Notes: generated from the letters alone by a model not told the origin. DNA of 64,000 nucleotides from Devosia ureilytica (GCF_024273195.1 NZ_JAMZCU010000002.1:186001-250000), one strand, 5' to 3'; counted from the stretch's first letter, positions 7,239 to 16,664 are shown. Numbers and translations: made by a program.

Positions 7239-8304
7239 GGCCAATCCTCATATCCGGCGTATCGAGCGGCCAGCGGGGGCGCGCCGCCACGTCGAGCCGG
7301 TCATCGGCACCCAGCGCCAGACGTTCAGCGCCCGCCCAGGCCACCATGGCCCCATTGTCGGTGCACAGCGCCACCGGCGGCACCACCAGCACCGCGCCCA
7401 TCTCCTCGGTCACACCCGTCAGCGCCGCCGCTATCGCCCGATTGGCCGCGACACCACCCGCAACCACCAATTGCGGCGGTGCGTCCGGCATTTCGACCCG
7501 GAACCGTTCCAGCGCCTGGCGCGACCGGGTTGCGACAACCTCGGTCACCGCCGCCTGAAAGCTGGCTGCAATATCGGCAACATCCTGGTCGGTCAGCGGC
7601 GCCAGCGCTTCGGCCTGCAAGCGGACGGCAGTCTTAAGTCCCGAAAAGGAAAAATCCAGCCGCGCCTCGCGCAGCAGGGGTCGCGGAAACTTGAAGCGTT
7701 TTGCATCCCCCGACTTGGCGATCTGCTCCACCGCAGGCCCCCCGGGATGGCCCAGCGAGAGCAGTTTGGCGACCTTGTCGAAGGCTTCGCCCAGTGCATC
7801 ATCAATCGTGCCGCCCCAGCGCTCATAGTCGCCGACGCCCCGCACCAGAACAAACTGGCTGTGCCCGCCCGAAACAAGAAGCATCAGATATGGAAACTGC
7901 ACATTATTCGTCAGCCGCGCTGTCAGCGCATGGCCTTCGAGATGGTTGACCGCGATCAGCGTCTTGCCCAGCGAAGCCGCCAGCGCCTTGGCCGTCGTCA
8001 GCCCCACCAGCACACCCCCGATCAGCCCCGGACCGGCAGTGGCGGCGATGGCATCGACATCGCCAAGCGCAATGCCCGCCTCGTCCGCGGCCTGGGCAAT
8101 GATATGATCGAGCCATTCCACATGCGCCCGCGCCGCCAGCTCGGGCACCACGCCACCAAAGGCGGCATGTTCATCAAGTTGGGAGCGCACCACGTTGGAA
8201 CGAATTATCCCCTGGCCCGATTGATCGCGTATGACTATGGCGGCGGCGGTTTCGTCGCAGCTGGTTTCAATACCCAGTATGATGGCTTGCGCTTGCCCGG
8301 TCAC
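7225..8304 (-). CDS. tsaD: TsaD, tRNA t6A37 threonylcarbamoyltransferase
   Basis: Catalytic subunit transferring the threonylcarbamoyl group to A37 of ANN-decoding tRNAs. Motifs: [15 protein letters not shown] at the N-terminus, metal-binding [33 protein letters not shown], and [11 protein letters not shown]. The start is uncertain: no ATG precedes [15 protein letters not shown] at 8304 gives a normal-length leader; a TTG at 8325 is also open. It makes the modification that MtaB then thiomethylates. Transcribed divergently from hemC. Confidence 0.95.
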   Translation of the reverse strand: MTGQAQAIILGIETSCDETAAAIVIRDQSGQGIIRSNVVRSQLDEHAAFGGVVPELAARAHVEWLDHIIAQAADEAGIALGDVDAIAATAGPGLIGGVLVGLTTAKALAASLGKTLIAVNHLEGHALTARLTNNVQFPYLMLLVSGGHSQFVLVRGVGDYERWGGTIDDALGEAFDKVAKLLSLGHPGGPAVEQIAKSGDAKRFKFPRPLLREARLDFSFSGLKTAVRLQAEALAPLTDQDVADIAASFQAAVTEVVATRSRQALERFRVEMPDAPPQLVVAGGVAANRAIAAALTGVTEEMGAVLVVPPVALCTDNGAMVAWAGAERLALGADDRLDVAARPRWPLDTPDMRIGHDAA

Positions 8305-8359
8305 GACGAACTGGTCTACTCCCAAATAGGGGGCAGCGCGATGCGCCGCCCTTCTGGTC

Positions 8360-8405
8360 GCGTTTTCAAAGCGGAAAGGCCTGAAGCACTTTTCCTGAAA
8401 ACCGC
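8360..8405. repeat. Palindromic intergenic repeat, family B, copy 1
   Basis: Nested palindrome between tsaD and hemC: arms TTTTCA/TGAAAA and GGAAA/TTTCC around a short loop. The GGAAAAGTG/TTTTCC core resembles 43201-43256 and known Hyphomicrobiales intergenic elements. Confidence 0.6.
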
Positions 8406-8428
8406 TTAATCGCCTACACTAGGACCAC

Positions 8429-9373
8429 ATGCACATGCAATCGCCCACCCCATTCGCCCGGATCGGAACACGCGGCAGCCCGCTGGCGCTGGCCCAGGCC
8501 AAACTGGTGCGCGAACGCCTGTCCCTGGCCCATGGCGTGTCCAAGGACCAGATCGCCATTGACGTGTTTTCTACCGGCGGCGACCGCAGCCAGAAGGAAA
8601 ACACCACGCTCTCCGATATTGGTGGCAAAGGCGTTTTCACCAAGGAAATCGACGAGGCGCTGTTGGCCGGCCACATCGATATCGGGGTACATTCAAGCAA
8701 GGACGTGGCCACCGGCCTGCCACCGGGCATGGTACTGGCCGCCTTTCTTGAGCGCGAGGATGTGCGCGACGCCTTCATTTCGGTTTCGGTCAAGGGCATC
8801 GATAATCTGCCCGATGGCGCCAGCTTTGGCACCTCATCCATTCGCCGCGCCGCCCAGGCGCTGCGGCTGCGGCCTGACCTGAGGATCGTGCCGTTCAGGG
8901 GTAATGTACAAACGCGGCTGCAAAAGCTGCTCGATGGCGTCGCCGATGCCACGCTTCTGGCGCTGGCCGGCCTGAACCGCCTGGGTGAAGCGCACCGCGC
9001 CACGGCTATTGTCGACACCGAAAAGTTCATGCCGGCCCCGGCCCAAGGCGCCATCGGCATTGCCATCCGCCAAGGCGACACGCGTTTCGCTGAAATCGTC
9101 GCGCCGCTGGACCATGCCCCGACCCATGCTGCCATCACTGCCGAACGCACCATGCTGCGCGTGCTTGATGGCTCCTGCCGCACCCCAGTGGGCGCGTTGA
9201 CTGGCACGGCGGGCGACCTGTTGACGCTCCGGGGCGAAATCCTCAGCCTCGATGGCCAGAAAAGTTTCTCCGCCCAGGCCGAGGGCGCCGATCCGGTCGC
9301 GCTTGGCGAAACGGTGGGGCGCGACCTGCTGGCCCAGGCCGGCCCCGATTTTCTGGCAGGTTGGAGCCGCTGA
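8429..9373 (+). CDS. hemC: HemC, hydroxymethylbilane synthase
   Basis: Polymerises four porphobilinogens into hydroxymethylbilane. Motifs: RIGTRGSPLALAQA at the N-terminus, HSSKDVAT, SSIRRAAQ, RGNVQTRLQKL, and LDGSCRTPVGA with the Cys that carries the dipyrromethane cofactor. 314 aa. Either ATG at 8429 or ATG at 8435 could start it; AGGA lies just ahead. The stop overlaps the hemD start (TGATG), so hemC-hemD-mic60-hemY form a coupled operon. Confidence 0.96.
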   Translation: MHMQSPTPFARIGTRGSPLALAQAKLVRERLSLAHGVSKDQIAIDVFSTGGDRSQKENTTLSDIGGKGVFTKEIDEALLAGHIDIGVHSSKDVATGLPPGMVLAAFLEREDVRDAFISVSVKGIDNLPDGASFGTSSIRRAAQALRLRPDLRIVPFRGNVQTRLQKLLDGVADATLLALAGLNRLGEAHRATAIVDTEKFMPAPAQGAIGIAIRQGDTRFAEIVAPLDHAPTHAAITAERTMLRVLDGSCRTPVGALTGTAGDLLTLRGEILSLDGQKSFSAQAEGADPVALGETVGRDLLAQAGPDFLAGWSR

Positions 9374-10104
9374 TGCGCATGTTGATCACGCGCCCCGAAC
9401 CGGACGCACAGGCCACCAGGGACCGCCTCGCCGCTCTGGACATTGCCGCCGACATTGCGCCGCTGATGACGCGACAGAACCTGCCCGGCCACCTGCCACC
9501 GCCCGATGGCTTTGCCGCCGTGGCGCTGACCAGCACCAATGCCCTGCGTGCCCTGTCCGAAACCGCCTCGCTCGAACCCCTGTTCGACAAGCCGGTCTTT
9601 GCGGTGGGCGACCGCACCGCCCATGAAGCACGCCAGCTCGGCTTTGCCCGCGTCACCGCCGCCGATGGCACCCTTGAGTCCCTCGCCACGACGATCGCCC
9701 TGGCGCGGGTCGGCGGACCGGTCTTTTATCCCGCTGGCAAGCATTTGAGTGGCGACCTCGCCCATGCACTGGCACCCCATGGCCTTATGGTGGTGACGGT
9801 TCCGGTTTACGAAATGGTGGCCGAGACGGCACTGGCCGCCGACGCCATCGCCGGCCTTGCCGCCAGCGCCTTTGGTGCCGTGCTGTTTTACTCCCGGCGC
9901 ACCGCGGAAATCTTTTGCACCCTTGTTGCCGATGTCATCGCGCCAGCGGATCGGCGCAATCTGCCGGTTATCTGCCTGTCTGAAAATGTTGCCGCGCCCC
10001 TGCTCAATCACCATTTCAGCCGCGTGCTGCTGGCCGACCATCCGAGCGAAGAGGCAATGTTGGCGCTGTCCCTGGCTTTTGCCCGCGAGCAAACTGGGTC
10101 ATGA
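9373..10104 (+). CDS. hemD: HemD, uroporphyrinogen-III synthase
   Basis: Cyclises hydroxymethylbilane with inversion of ring D. 243 aa from the ATG at 9373, overlapping the hemC stop. MRMLITRPEPDAQATRDRL is the usual N-terminus. ALTSTNALRAL, FAVGDRTAHEAR and FYPAGKHLSGDL mark the family, which is otherwise poorly conserved. Operon position after hemC supports the call. Confidence 0.92.
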   Translation: MRMLITRPEPDAQATRDRLAALDIAADIAPLMTRQNLPGHLPPPDGFAAVALTSTNALRALSETASLEPLFDKPVFAVGDRTAHEARQLGFARVTAADGTLESLATTIALARVGGPVFYPAGKHLSGDLAHALAPHGLMVVTVPVYEMVAETALAADAIAGLAASAFGAVLFYSRRTAEIFCTLVADVIAPADRRNLPVICLSENVAAPLLNHHFSRVLLADHPSEEAMLALSLAFAREQTGS

Positions 10105-10128
10105 TCGGACGAACGAAAAGGAATGGCT

Positions 10129-11370
10129 ATGGCTGAGACCACCGGCAAGGAAACGCCAGCAACCGATCCCAAAACCGCTGCCCCGGCCGCTGCCAAGACT
10201 GGCCCGGTCAAGCCGCCGGTGCTCGAAGGCACGGCGCGTCCCGCCGGCACCGGTAAACCCGGCGATGCGTCCACGACTGAAAAACCTGCTGAAAAGTCCG
10301 CAGCCAGCACCACGAGCAAGCCAACAACCCCGTCGACCGCTGCCCGATCGCGGGTTGATGATCACGAGGAGAACAGCGGCGGCGCATGGCTGGCCGGCAT
10401 TCTGGGAGGCGTGATCGGCCTTGGCGCCGCTTATGGCCTGGCCTGGTTCGGCCTCTGGCCGCAGGTCCAACAGGCCCCGGCGCCTGCCGATCCGCGCCTT
10501 GCCCAGTTCGCGACGGCCATTCCCGAGCTGGAAACCGTCACCGGAACCGTGCAGGACGAATTGTCCACCCTGACGGCCCGGGTCGGGACACTCGAAGCCA
10601 GCTTGGCCGAGGCGCCAGTTGCCACGGCCCCGGGCACCGACCCCGCCCTTGCCGAGCAATTGGCTGCTTTATCGGCCCGCCTCGACGCATTGGACGCCGC
10701 CCCGGGCAACACGGTGGATGCCGACACGCTGGCCGGCATGCAATCGGCGTTGGAAGCCGTGCAAAGCGAAATGAGCGCCACCGCCACCCAGCTGAACGCG
10801 GCCCGGCAACAGATTGAAACGCTGTCCCGGAACGCTGATGAAAGCACCGGCGCCGAAGCCGCGACCATGCGCCTGCCGCTGATCTTCTCCTCGCTCGAAA
10901 GCGCTTTTTCTGCCGGACGCGGCTATGAGACTGAACTGGCCGCCCTGCGCCAGGCCTTGCCCGAAACCATGGTGCCCGAAGCCATTGCCGGCCGCGCTGC
11001 CAGCGGCCTGCCACGACCCGACGATGTCGAACGCCAGCTTGTCGCGGTTCTCCCCGACATGCTGGCCGGGCGTCCGGTCAATGCCGGTGCAAATTGGCAG
11101 GATGCAACCACCGACTGGTTCCGGGGGCTGATCGCCATGCGCCCGGCGGGGGCGATTGAAGGCGACGGCGCCGACGCCATCATCGCCCGGCTCGAAGCCG
11201 CGGTGGCACAGCGCGACTTTGAAACAGCCGAGGCTGAGCTGACGGCCCTGCCGGCGCCCATGCGCGACGCCGCCGGCGCCCTCGCCGATGACATTGCAAG
11301 CCTTGCAGCCGCCGAGACCTTCCTCACCCAATTGCGCGCCCGCGCGCTCACCGGGGAGAATGGCGCATGA
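10129..11370 (+). CDS. Alphaproteobacterial Mic60/mitofilin homologue
   Basis: Inner-membrane protein (413 aa from the second ATG, chosen because AAAAGGA sits 6 nt upstream; an ATG at 10123 is possible). A low-complexity Ala/Pro/Lys-rich N-terminus (~85 residues) is followed by one transmembrane helix (GAWLAGILGGVIGLGAAYGL), a long Ala-rich coiled-coil stretch, and a mitofilin-like C-terminal domain. Bacterial Mic60 shapes intracytoplasmic membranes and is known to lie inside the alphaproteobacterial heme operon between hemD and hemY, as here. The ATGA overlap with hemY shows coupling. Confidence 0.85.
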   Translation: MAETTGKETPATDPKTAAPAAAKTGPVKPPVLEGTARPAGTGKPGDASTTEKPAEKSAASTTSKPTTPSTAARSRVDDHEENSGGAWLAGILGGVIGLGAAYGLAWFGLWPQVQQAPAPADPRLAQFATAIPELETVTGTVQDELSTLTARVGTLEASLAEAPVATAPGTDPALAEQLAALSARLDALDAAPGNTVDADTLAGMQSALEAVQSEMSATATQLNAARQQIETLSRNADESTGAEAATMRLPLIFSSLESAFSAGRGYETELAALRQALPETMVPEAIAGRAASGLPRPDDVERQLVAVLPDMLAGRPVNAGANWQDATTDWFRGLIAMRPAGAIEGDGADAIIARLEAAVAQRDFETAEAELTALPAPMRDAAGALADDIASLAAAETFLTQLRARALTGENGA

Positions 11371-12752
11371 TCCGTCTCGCCTCCTGGATCATCGGCAGCC
11401 TGGTCGTTGCCGGCTTGGCCGCCTGGATCATTGCCCTGCCCGGCACCCTGACCCTGGAACTGGCTGGCTATCGCATGCAGCCGCGCCTCGGCACGGCCGT
11501 CGTCATTCTTCTGGTGGCGGCCGCCGTGATCATCGCGCTCTGGGCCATCACCCGCCGCGTTATCGGCGCACCCCGGGCCATGGCCCGCCGCCGCGCCGCC
11601 CGCCGCCGCGAGCAGGGTGTCGAGGCGTTATCCGATGCCGTCATTGCGCTGCAATCGGGCGACCCCGCCCGCGCCCGCATCATGGCCCGCGAAGCTCAGG
11701 CGCGCCTGCCTGACAATGGCGCGGCAAAACTGCTCGAAGCGCGGGCCGACCTGGCGCTGGGCGACATGCCGGCTGCCCGTGAGCATTATCGCGCCCTGAT
11801 CGCCAGCGAAAAAACCGCCGTCGCCGCCCTCACCGGGCTCTATGACCAGGCCCGCGCCCAGAACCGGCCCGAGGCCGCACTGACCTTTGCCCGCAAGACC
11901 CTGGCACTGTCGCCCGACATTTCCTGGGCCGGACAAGCCGTTTTCGACGATCTCGCCAGACGCGGGCAATGGGCCGATGCCGTGGCCATGGTCAACGCCG
12001 AAACGGCGACCACCCGTGAACAAAAAGCACGAAAACGCCGCCGCCAGGCCGTGATCGAAACCGCGCGCGCCCGCGAGGGCGAAACCAGCCAGCCCAATAG
12101 CGCCCTCGAACACGCTCTGACGGCCCTCAAGCTGCTGCCCGACTTCGTACCGGCGGCCCTGATTGCCGCGCGCATCTATTCCAATCGTGGCGAGGCGCGC
12201 CGGGCCCAGAGCCTGTTGCGGCGCATCTGGCGAGCCACCGGGCATCCTGATGTGGCCGCGCTCTATGCCCATTCCCAACCCGGCGCCTCCGCAGTGGACC
12301 GGCTGAAACGCCTGGGCGAAATCATCGAACTGCCAGCGCCCCACCGCGCCGCCGCCATGGCCATGGCCCGCGCTGCGATCGACGCCTATGACTGGCCGCG
12401 CGCCCGGGCGGCACTGCAACCCTTTGCGGGTTCCGAGGCGACCCAAACCGTCGCCAGCCTGATGGCCGAAATCGAGGAAGGCCAATCCGGGGATCAAGGC
12501 AAGGCCCGGGAATGGCTGGCCCGTGCCGTGCGGGCGCCACGCGACCCCGCCTGGACCGCCGACGGCATCGTCAGCGACGAATGGGAACCGGTTTCCCCGG
12601 TCACCGGTCGGCTCGATGCCTTTGAATGGAAAGTTCCGGTCTCCAGCAATGCCCGTCCGGTGCCTCTGCCGGCGGTCAATACGGAGCCCGTCGCGGCCCT
12701 CCCGCCGGCAGAACCTGCCTTGCCTCTTGCATCGACCGAAAACGCCCAGTAA
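11367..12752 (+). CDS. hemY: HemY, membrane-bound TPR protein of the heme operon
   Basis: 461-aa protein with two N-terminal transmembrane helices (residues ~4-25 and ~40-62) and an Arg-rich loop (RRRAARRREQ), followed by tetratricopeptide-like helices (GDPARARIMAREAQARLP and later repeats). This proteobacterial HemY is distinct from protoporphyrinogen oxidase; its precise function in heme synthesis is unsettled. It overlaps mic60 by 4 nt and has GGGGAG upstream. The C-terminal ~60 residues are Pro/Ala-rich. Confidence 0.92.
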   Translation: MIRLASWIIGSLVVAGLAAWIIALPGTLTLELAGYRMQPRLGTAVVILLVAAAVIIALWAITRRVIGAPRAMARRRAARRREQGVEALSDAVIALQSGDPARARIMAREAQARLPDNGAAKLLEARADLALGDMPAAREHYRALIASEKTAVAALTGLYDQARAQNRPEAALTFARKTLALSPDISWAGQAVFDDLARRGQWADAVAMVNAETATTREQKARKRRRQAVIETARAREGETSQPNSALEHALTALKLLPDFVPAALIAARIYSNRGEARRAQSLLRRIWRATGHPDVAALYAHSQPGASAVDRLKRLGEIIELPAPHRAAAMAMARAAIDAYDWPRARAALQPFAGSEATQTVASLMAEIEEGQSGDQGKAREWLARAVRAPRDPAWTADGIVSDEWEPVSPVTGRLDAFEWKVPVSSNARPVPLPAVNTEPVAALPPAEPALPLASTENAQ

Positions 12753-12789
12753 AAGACCCGCCATCCGAAGGGACAACACCCCTTCCGGC

Positions 12790-12865
12790 GCCGCTTTAGC
12801 TCAGTTGGTAGAGCACATCATTCGTAATGATGGGGTCAGGTGTTCGAGTCACCTAAGCGGCACCA
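12790..12865 (+). tRNA. tRNA-Thr (anticodon CGU)
   Basis: Complete cloverleaf of 76 nt with encoded CCA. Acceptor GCCGCTT pairs with AAGCGGC; D arm GCTC/GAGC; anticodon stem CATCA/TGATG with loop TTCGTAA; T arm AGGTG-TTCGAGT-CACCT. Anticodon CGT reads ACG. Confidence 0.97.
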
Positions 12866-12914
12866 CTTCTTCCTTAAATCTGTCGAGACGGCGAGCTTAC
12901 CCACCGGCCTACCC

Positions 12915-13700
12915 CTATTCGTGGGCGGCTGACATCTGCATCGCCTGGCGCGCGGTCTCATAAGCATCGCGGGCAGAGGCACGCACCCGCAGATAGGCCT
13001 CGGGCCGCCGGTCGCCGGCGAACAGGTGCTGGCGCTCCTCAGCGGTGGACAGAAAGAACCTGAACCGCTGCGCCACCCTGGAGCGAATGGAGTCCACGGT
13101 CGCCCCATAGAGCGCCACCGGAAAATAGAGACCGGGATAGGAGCGCGTCTCGGCGAGCTGTTCGGAACCGAACACCCGGCGATAGAAGGCGCCATGCTCC
13201 GGGCGCACGATGGCCAGGCATTGGTCAACGCCATAATAGACCGACGCCATCGCGGCCATGCGCAAAGTCAGGAACGGCAGTGCCGGATAGGCGAGAGATG
13301 CTTCATGGTCCGCTGTAAACCGGCTTGGATCGATAAAGGTCATGCCCTGGTCCAGCATCGGCCCCAGGATGTCGGGGAATACCTTCATGCTGGGCGACTG
13401 GCGATGTTCAGCGGTCAAGTGATGCAGGCGGATCGAGCTGACCAGATCGTCGTCGATATAGATGCCAAAACTCGCGCCATTTGGCGCGTCATCAAGATCA
13501 TCAATGCAGATCTCTTCGGGATTATGGTCCATGAAGCCTTCGCGCGTATAGGCACGATAGCGCAATTTATAAATCGGATCGTCGATCACCCCGGGGTTCA
13601 CCCGAGCGTAGCTGACGTCGTCAAGCACATCCATCAAGGTATCTGAAAAGCGGGAAGGCGTGCCAGCACGCACCGCCGCTGCGCTGTCGGGATCGAGCAT
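12915..13700 (-). CDS. FeeM-like N-acyl amino acid synthase family protein
   Basis: 261-aa protein with a GNAT/autoinducer-synthase-like core. YKLRYRAYTREGF near residue 45, SIRLHHL and IDPSRFTADHEASLAYPALPF resemble the FeeM N-acyl amino acid synthase family, relatives of LuxI-type enzymes that join acyl chains from acyl-ACP to amino acids. Product not predictable. The start at 13700 has GGAAGAAG directly upstream. A perfect CtrA-type box lies 38-53 nt before the ATG, suggesting cell-cycle control. The last ~60 residues extend beyond the core. Confidence 0.7.
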   Translation of the reverse strand: MLDPDSAAAVRAGTPSRFSDTLMDVLDDVSYARVNPGVIDDPIYKLRYRAYTREGFMDHNPEEICIDDLDDAPNGASFGIYIDDDLVSSIRLHHLTAEHRQSPSMKVFPDILGPMLDQGMTFIDPSRFTADHEASLAYPALPFLTLRMAAMASVYYGVDQCLAIVRPEHGAFYRRVFGSEQLAETRSYPGLYFPVALYGATVDSIRSRVAQRFRFFLSTAEERQHLFAGDRRPEAYLRVRASARDAYETARQAMQMSAAHE

Positions 13701-13737
13701 CTTCTTCCGCCGCCTTAAGAAAATCTTGGTAGCGAAG

Positions 13738-13753
13738 TTAACAGTTCATTAAC
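13738..13753. promoter_or_regulatory. CtrA-type box upstream of the FeeM-like gene
   Basis: TTAACAGTTCATTAAC matches the full CtrA consensus TTAA-N7-TTAA(C), and on the minus strand reads TTAA-TGAACTG-TTAAC. It lies 38 bp upstream of the start at 13700. Confidence 0.6.
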
Positions 13754-13817
13754 CCTGACCAAAGCGCAAGCGTGCAAAATGGTTAACCGCCGTAGTGGCG
13801 GCGGCAGTCACCAACCA

Positions 13818-16121
13818 TTACTTGGCAGCGATGCGGAGGGGCTGCGCCAAGGGGGGCGCTGGGTTATGAGCACTCAACAGGATCGTTAGAGCCTCATTGC
13901 TCAGAGGCCGACCGTAAAGGAAGCCCTGGACCAGATCGACATTGGTCTTCTCGGTAATCAGGGCCAATTGTCCTTCAGTCTCGACACCTTCGACCGTAAT
14001 CTTAAGGGCAAGGTCCTGGCCAAGCTGGGCGACGTTGGCAAGCAGGCGCAAGGCGTGCGAGTCGGTTTCAATATCAGCGACGAAACTGCGGTCGATCTTG
14101 AGCTTGGTAAAGGGCATCGAGCGCAGATAGCTCAAAGAGGAATAGCCTGTTCCAAAATCGTCCAGCGCGATGCCAATGCCCATCGCTTGCAGCGTGTGCA
14201 GCGTTGCTTCGGCAGCTTCCTGCTCGTCGATGACGGTCGTCTCGGTAACTTCGATTTCCAGCCTGCTGGGCGGCAGGCCGCTCTTGCTCAGCGCGTCCAT
14301 GACCATGGTCTCGACCTGCCGGGAACGGAAGTCACGGGCAGAAATATTGACGGCTACCATGATATTCTTCGGCCAGGTCATGCAATCGTGCGTCGCCAGG
14401 TTCAGCACATATCGCGTCAGGTCGGAGATCATGCCGGTCTCTTCGGCGATCGGTATGAAGTCAGCCGGCGAAATGGGTCCCAGAGTGGGATGGGTCCATC
14501 GGGCCAGGGCCTCGCAGCCCACGATCCGGTTTTCGCGCGGATTGATCAGCGGCTGATAGACCAGGCTCAGTTCGCCCTCGTCGATGGCCTTGCGCAGGTC
14601 GGCCTTGAGCTGCTGGCGCTGCTGATATTCGGTGTCCATGCGGTCATGGAAGAAGACAACCTGCCCTTTGCCAGCCGACTTGGCCTCATAAAGCGCCAGA
14701 TCAGCCTTGATCATCAGCTCTTCAAGATCACTCGGATGCTCATTGGCGGCCACTGCGCCAACACTGATGCTGACAGTAATATGCCGGCCCGGGATGTCGA
14801 ACCCGCTGGCCATGGCGCCGAGCAGCCGGTTGGCATTGTCCCGCGCTTCATCGGGACCCGTCAGATAGGGATAGAATGCCACGAATTCGTCGCCGCCCAG
14901 ACGGGCGCAAATGGCGTGCTGGCCTAGCGTTTCACGCAAGCGCTTGCCCATGGCCACCAGCAGCCGGTCGCCGGTCATGTGCCCCATGGTGTCGTTGATA
15001 TGCTTGAAGTCATCCACGTCGATGACAAACAGCGCTGCATGCCCCTGCGGGTCGCTGGCTCGTTCCACGAGCGCCTCGGCGACCTGTTCGGCGAAATAAC
15101 CGCGGTTGGGCAGCTCGGTCAGTGCGTCGTACCGCGCCATGTAATTGATGCGCTCTTCAGCCGCGACGCGATCCGAAATGTTCTCGAGCAACAACACCAC
15201 CTTGTTGTCACGCGACGAGACGGTCACTTCGTAATAGTTGTTCGATGCCGAAATCAGCAGCATCTTGCCGGTTGAGCCTGCATCGATCAGAGCGTTGAGC
15301 TGATCGAGGGCCTCACTGGACATATGGCCGGACTGAACCAGTTCCCCACAGAGCTTGGCAAAAGGCTGACCGAGCCAGGCGTCGGGATTGCTGCGTCCGA
15401 AGGCATCCAAGGCCCGAGAATTGACGACCTCGATCACGCCGAAACGGTCCAGCATGAGCAGCCCGTGTTCCAGCGTATCAAGTGCTGCATCAAGCTGATT
15501 GGCGAGAGCCGCGGCTTCGATGCGGCCATGCACGGCGCGCAGCAGGATTTTGCGCGAATTGCCTGCAATGGTTCTCAGGCTGATGAAGAACGGGAGCAAC
15601 AATAGCGTCAACAACGCGTAATAGATATTGCCCACCAGCAGAAGGCCAGCCACCAAGGGTCCGGCAATCAGCAATACCTGGGTGGTCATAAGCCGGTCTA
15701 TGGCGAAGTTGCGCTGCGCCGGGCCAACCAGGACAGACACCGATACGCAGGCGGCGGTCAGTTCGGCGAAAGCGTCGTCCACAATCCAGAAGCTGATCAT
15801 GCACCAAGTGCCATAGAGCAGGGCAATGGCAGCGGCGCCGATGGTGGCGCGCATTTCCCAGTACTGGGCGGTCTCCACGTCTTCGTCGGCCAGGGTGATC
15901 TTGTCGAAGGCCCGCATGTCGAGGTAGCGAATGCTGCCCACCAGCACGAATACCGCGGCAACGACCGCCAGGATCGGCGATTCCGATTCCAGCGCAGCGA
16001 CCACGGCCGCCACGGCGGAGCCGAAGGCGCCCAGCAGCATCGACCGGCGATCCGCATAGAGTGAGCGGATCATCGAGACATAATCGACCGGTGGCAGGAC
16101 TTTGCTGGCGGCCTCGAACAT
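13818..16121 (-). CDS. Membrane-anchored GGDEF-EAL c-di-GMP enzyme
   Basis: 767 aa, started at the ATG at 16121 because GGGAGG lies 6 nt upstream; the open frame to 16202 has no such site. Order: an N-terminal membrane region with about five helices (residues ~30-180), a PAS-like domain (~205-320), GGDEF with intact GGDEF at 409-413, and EAL with EAL at 537-539, DDFGTGYSS at 654-662 and VEGVET near 710. Both catalytic signatures are complete, so it may both make and degrade c-di-GMP. The usual RxxD inhibitory site before GGDEF is absent (GQHA there). Transcribed away from phhB. Confidence 0.93.
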   Translation of the reverse strand: MFEAASKVLPPVDYVSMIRSLYADRRSMLLGAFGSAVAAVVAALESESPILAVVAAVFVLVGSIRYLDMRAFDKITLADEDVETAQYWEMRATIGAAAIALLYGTWCMISFWIVDDAFAELTAACVSVSVLVGPAQRNFAIDRLMTTQVLLIAGPLVAGLLLVGNIYYALLTLLLLPFFISLRTIAGNSRKILLRAVHGRIEAAALANQLDAALDTLEHGLLMLDRFGVIEVVNSRALDAFGRSNPDAWLGQPFAKLCGELVQSGHMSSEALDQLNALIDAGSTGKMLLISASNNYYEVTVSSRDNKVVLLLENISDRVAAEERINYMARYDALTELPNRGYFAEQVAEALVERASDPQGHAALFVIDVDDFKHINDTMGHMTGDRLLVAMGKRLRETLGQHAICARLGGDEFVAFYPYLTGPDEARDNANRLLGAMASGFDIPGRHITVSISVGAVAANEHPSDLEELMIKADLALYEAKSAGKGQVVFFHDRMDTEYQQRQQLKADLRKAIDEGELSLVYQPLINPRENRIVGCEALARWTHPTLGPISPADFIPIAEETGMISDLTRYVLNLATHDCMTWPKNIMVAVNISARDFRSRQVETMVMDALSKSGLPPSRLEIEVTETTVIDEQEAAEATLHTLQAMGIGIALDDFGTGYSSLSYLRSMPFTKLKIDRSFVADIETDSHALRLLANVAQLGQDLALKITVEGVETEGQLALITEKTNVDLVQGFLYGRPLSNEALTILLSAHNPAPPLAQPLRIAAK

Positions 16122-16140
16122 CTCAGGCCTCCCGCTCGAC

Positions 16141-16168
16141 GCCGGCACGCGCAGAAGTGCGCGCCGGC
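16141..16168 (-). promoter_or_regulatory. Strong leader hairpin upstream of the GGDEF-EAL gene
   Basis: GCCGG(16141-16145)/CCGGC(16164-16168) plus CGCGCA(16148-16153)/TGCGCG(16158-16163) give an 11-bp stem with a 2-nt bulge and a 4-nt loop. It lies about 20 nt before the start codon in the likely 5' leader. It could affect translation or read-through. Confidence 0.4.
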
Positions 16169-16376
16169 CTGAGGGTCGGGCGGAACATGCGCGTACGGTC
16201 ATGGAGCTTGTGCGGCATTCGTGCGTTGATCTGTTGCATCAGGCGTTTGGCCCCAGCAGGCGCTTTACCCGGTTAAGATGGTGTTTCGGCGTGCCTCCTT
16301 GATCCATTTGGCGTACGTTTTCCTGTTCAAAGGGTGAATGCACGCTTAATCGCAACATTATAAGGAGAGGGCTTCG

Positions 16377-16664
16377 ATGGATAAACTTACGACTGCCCAG
16401 CGCGAGGCGGCTCTAACCTCCCTCGGCGATTGGTCCTACGATCCTGAGGAGGATGCTATCGAACGCGGGTTCGGTTTCAAGGACTTTTCCGCGGCCTTTG
16501 CCTTCATGACCCGGGTGGCTTTGCTGGCGGAAAAGGCCGGGCATCATCCCGAATGGTCCAATGTCTACAATAAGGTATCGATCCGGCTCACCACCCATGA
16601 CGCGGGCGGGTTGAGCGACAAGGATATCGATCTCGCCCGGCGCATTGATGCTTTGGGGACATGA
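16377..16664 (+). CDS. phhB: Pterin-4a-carbinolamine dehydratase
   Basis: 95-aa dehydratase recycling 4a-hydroxytetrahydrobiopterin for aromatic amino acid hydroxylation. The family core [34 protein letters not shown] includes the catalytic histidines. Strong ribosome site AAGGAGAGGG upstream. No phenylalanine hydroxylase gene is adjacent in this window. Confidence 0.94.
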   Translation: MDKLTTAQREAALTSLGDWSYDPEEDAIERGFGFKDFSAAFAFMTRVALLAEKAGHHPEWSNVYNKVSIRLTTHDAGGLSDKDIDLARRIDALGT

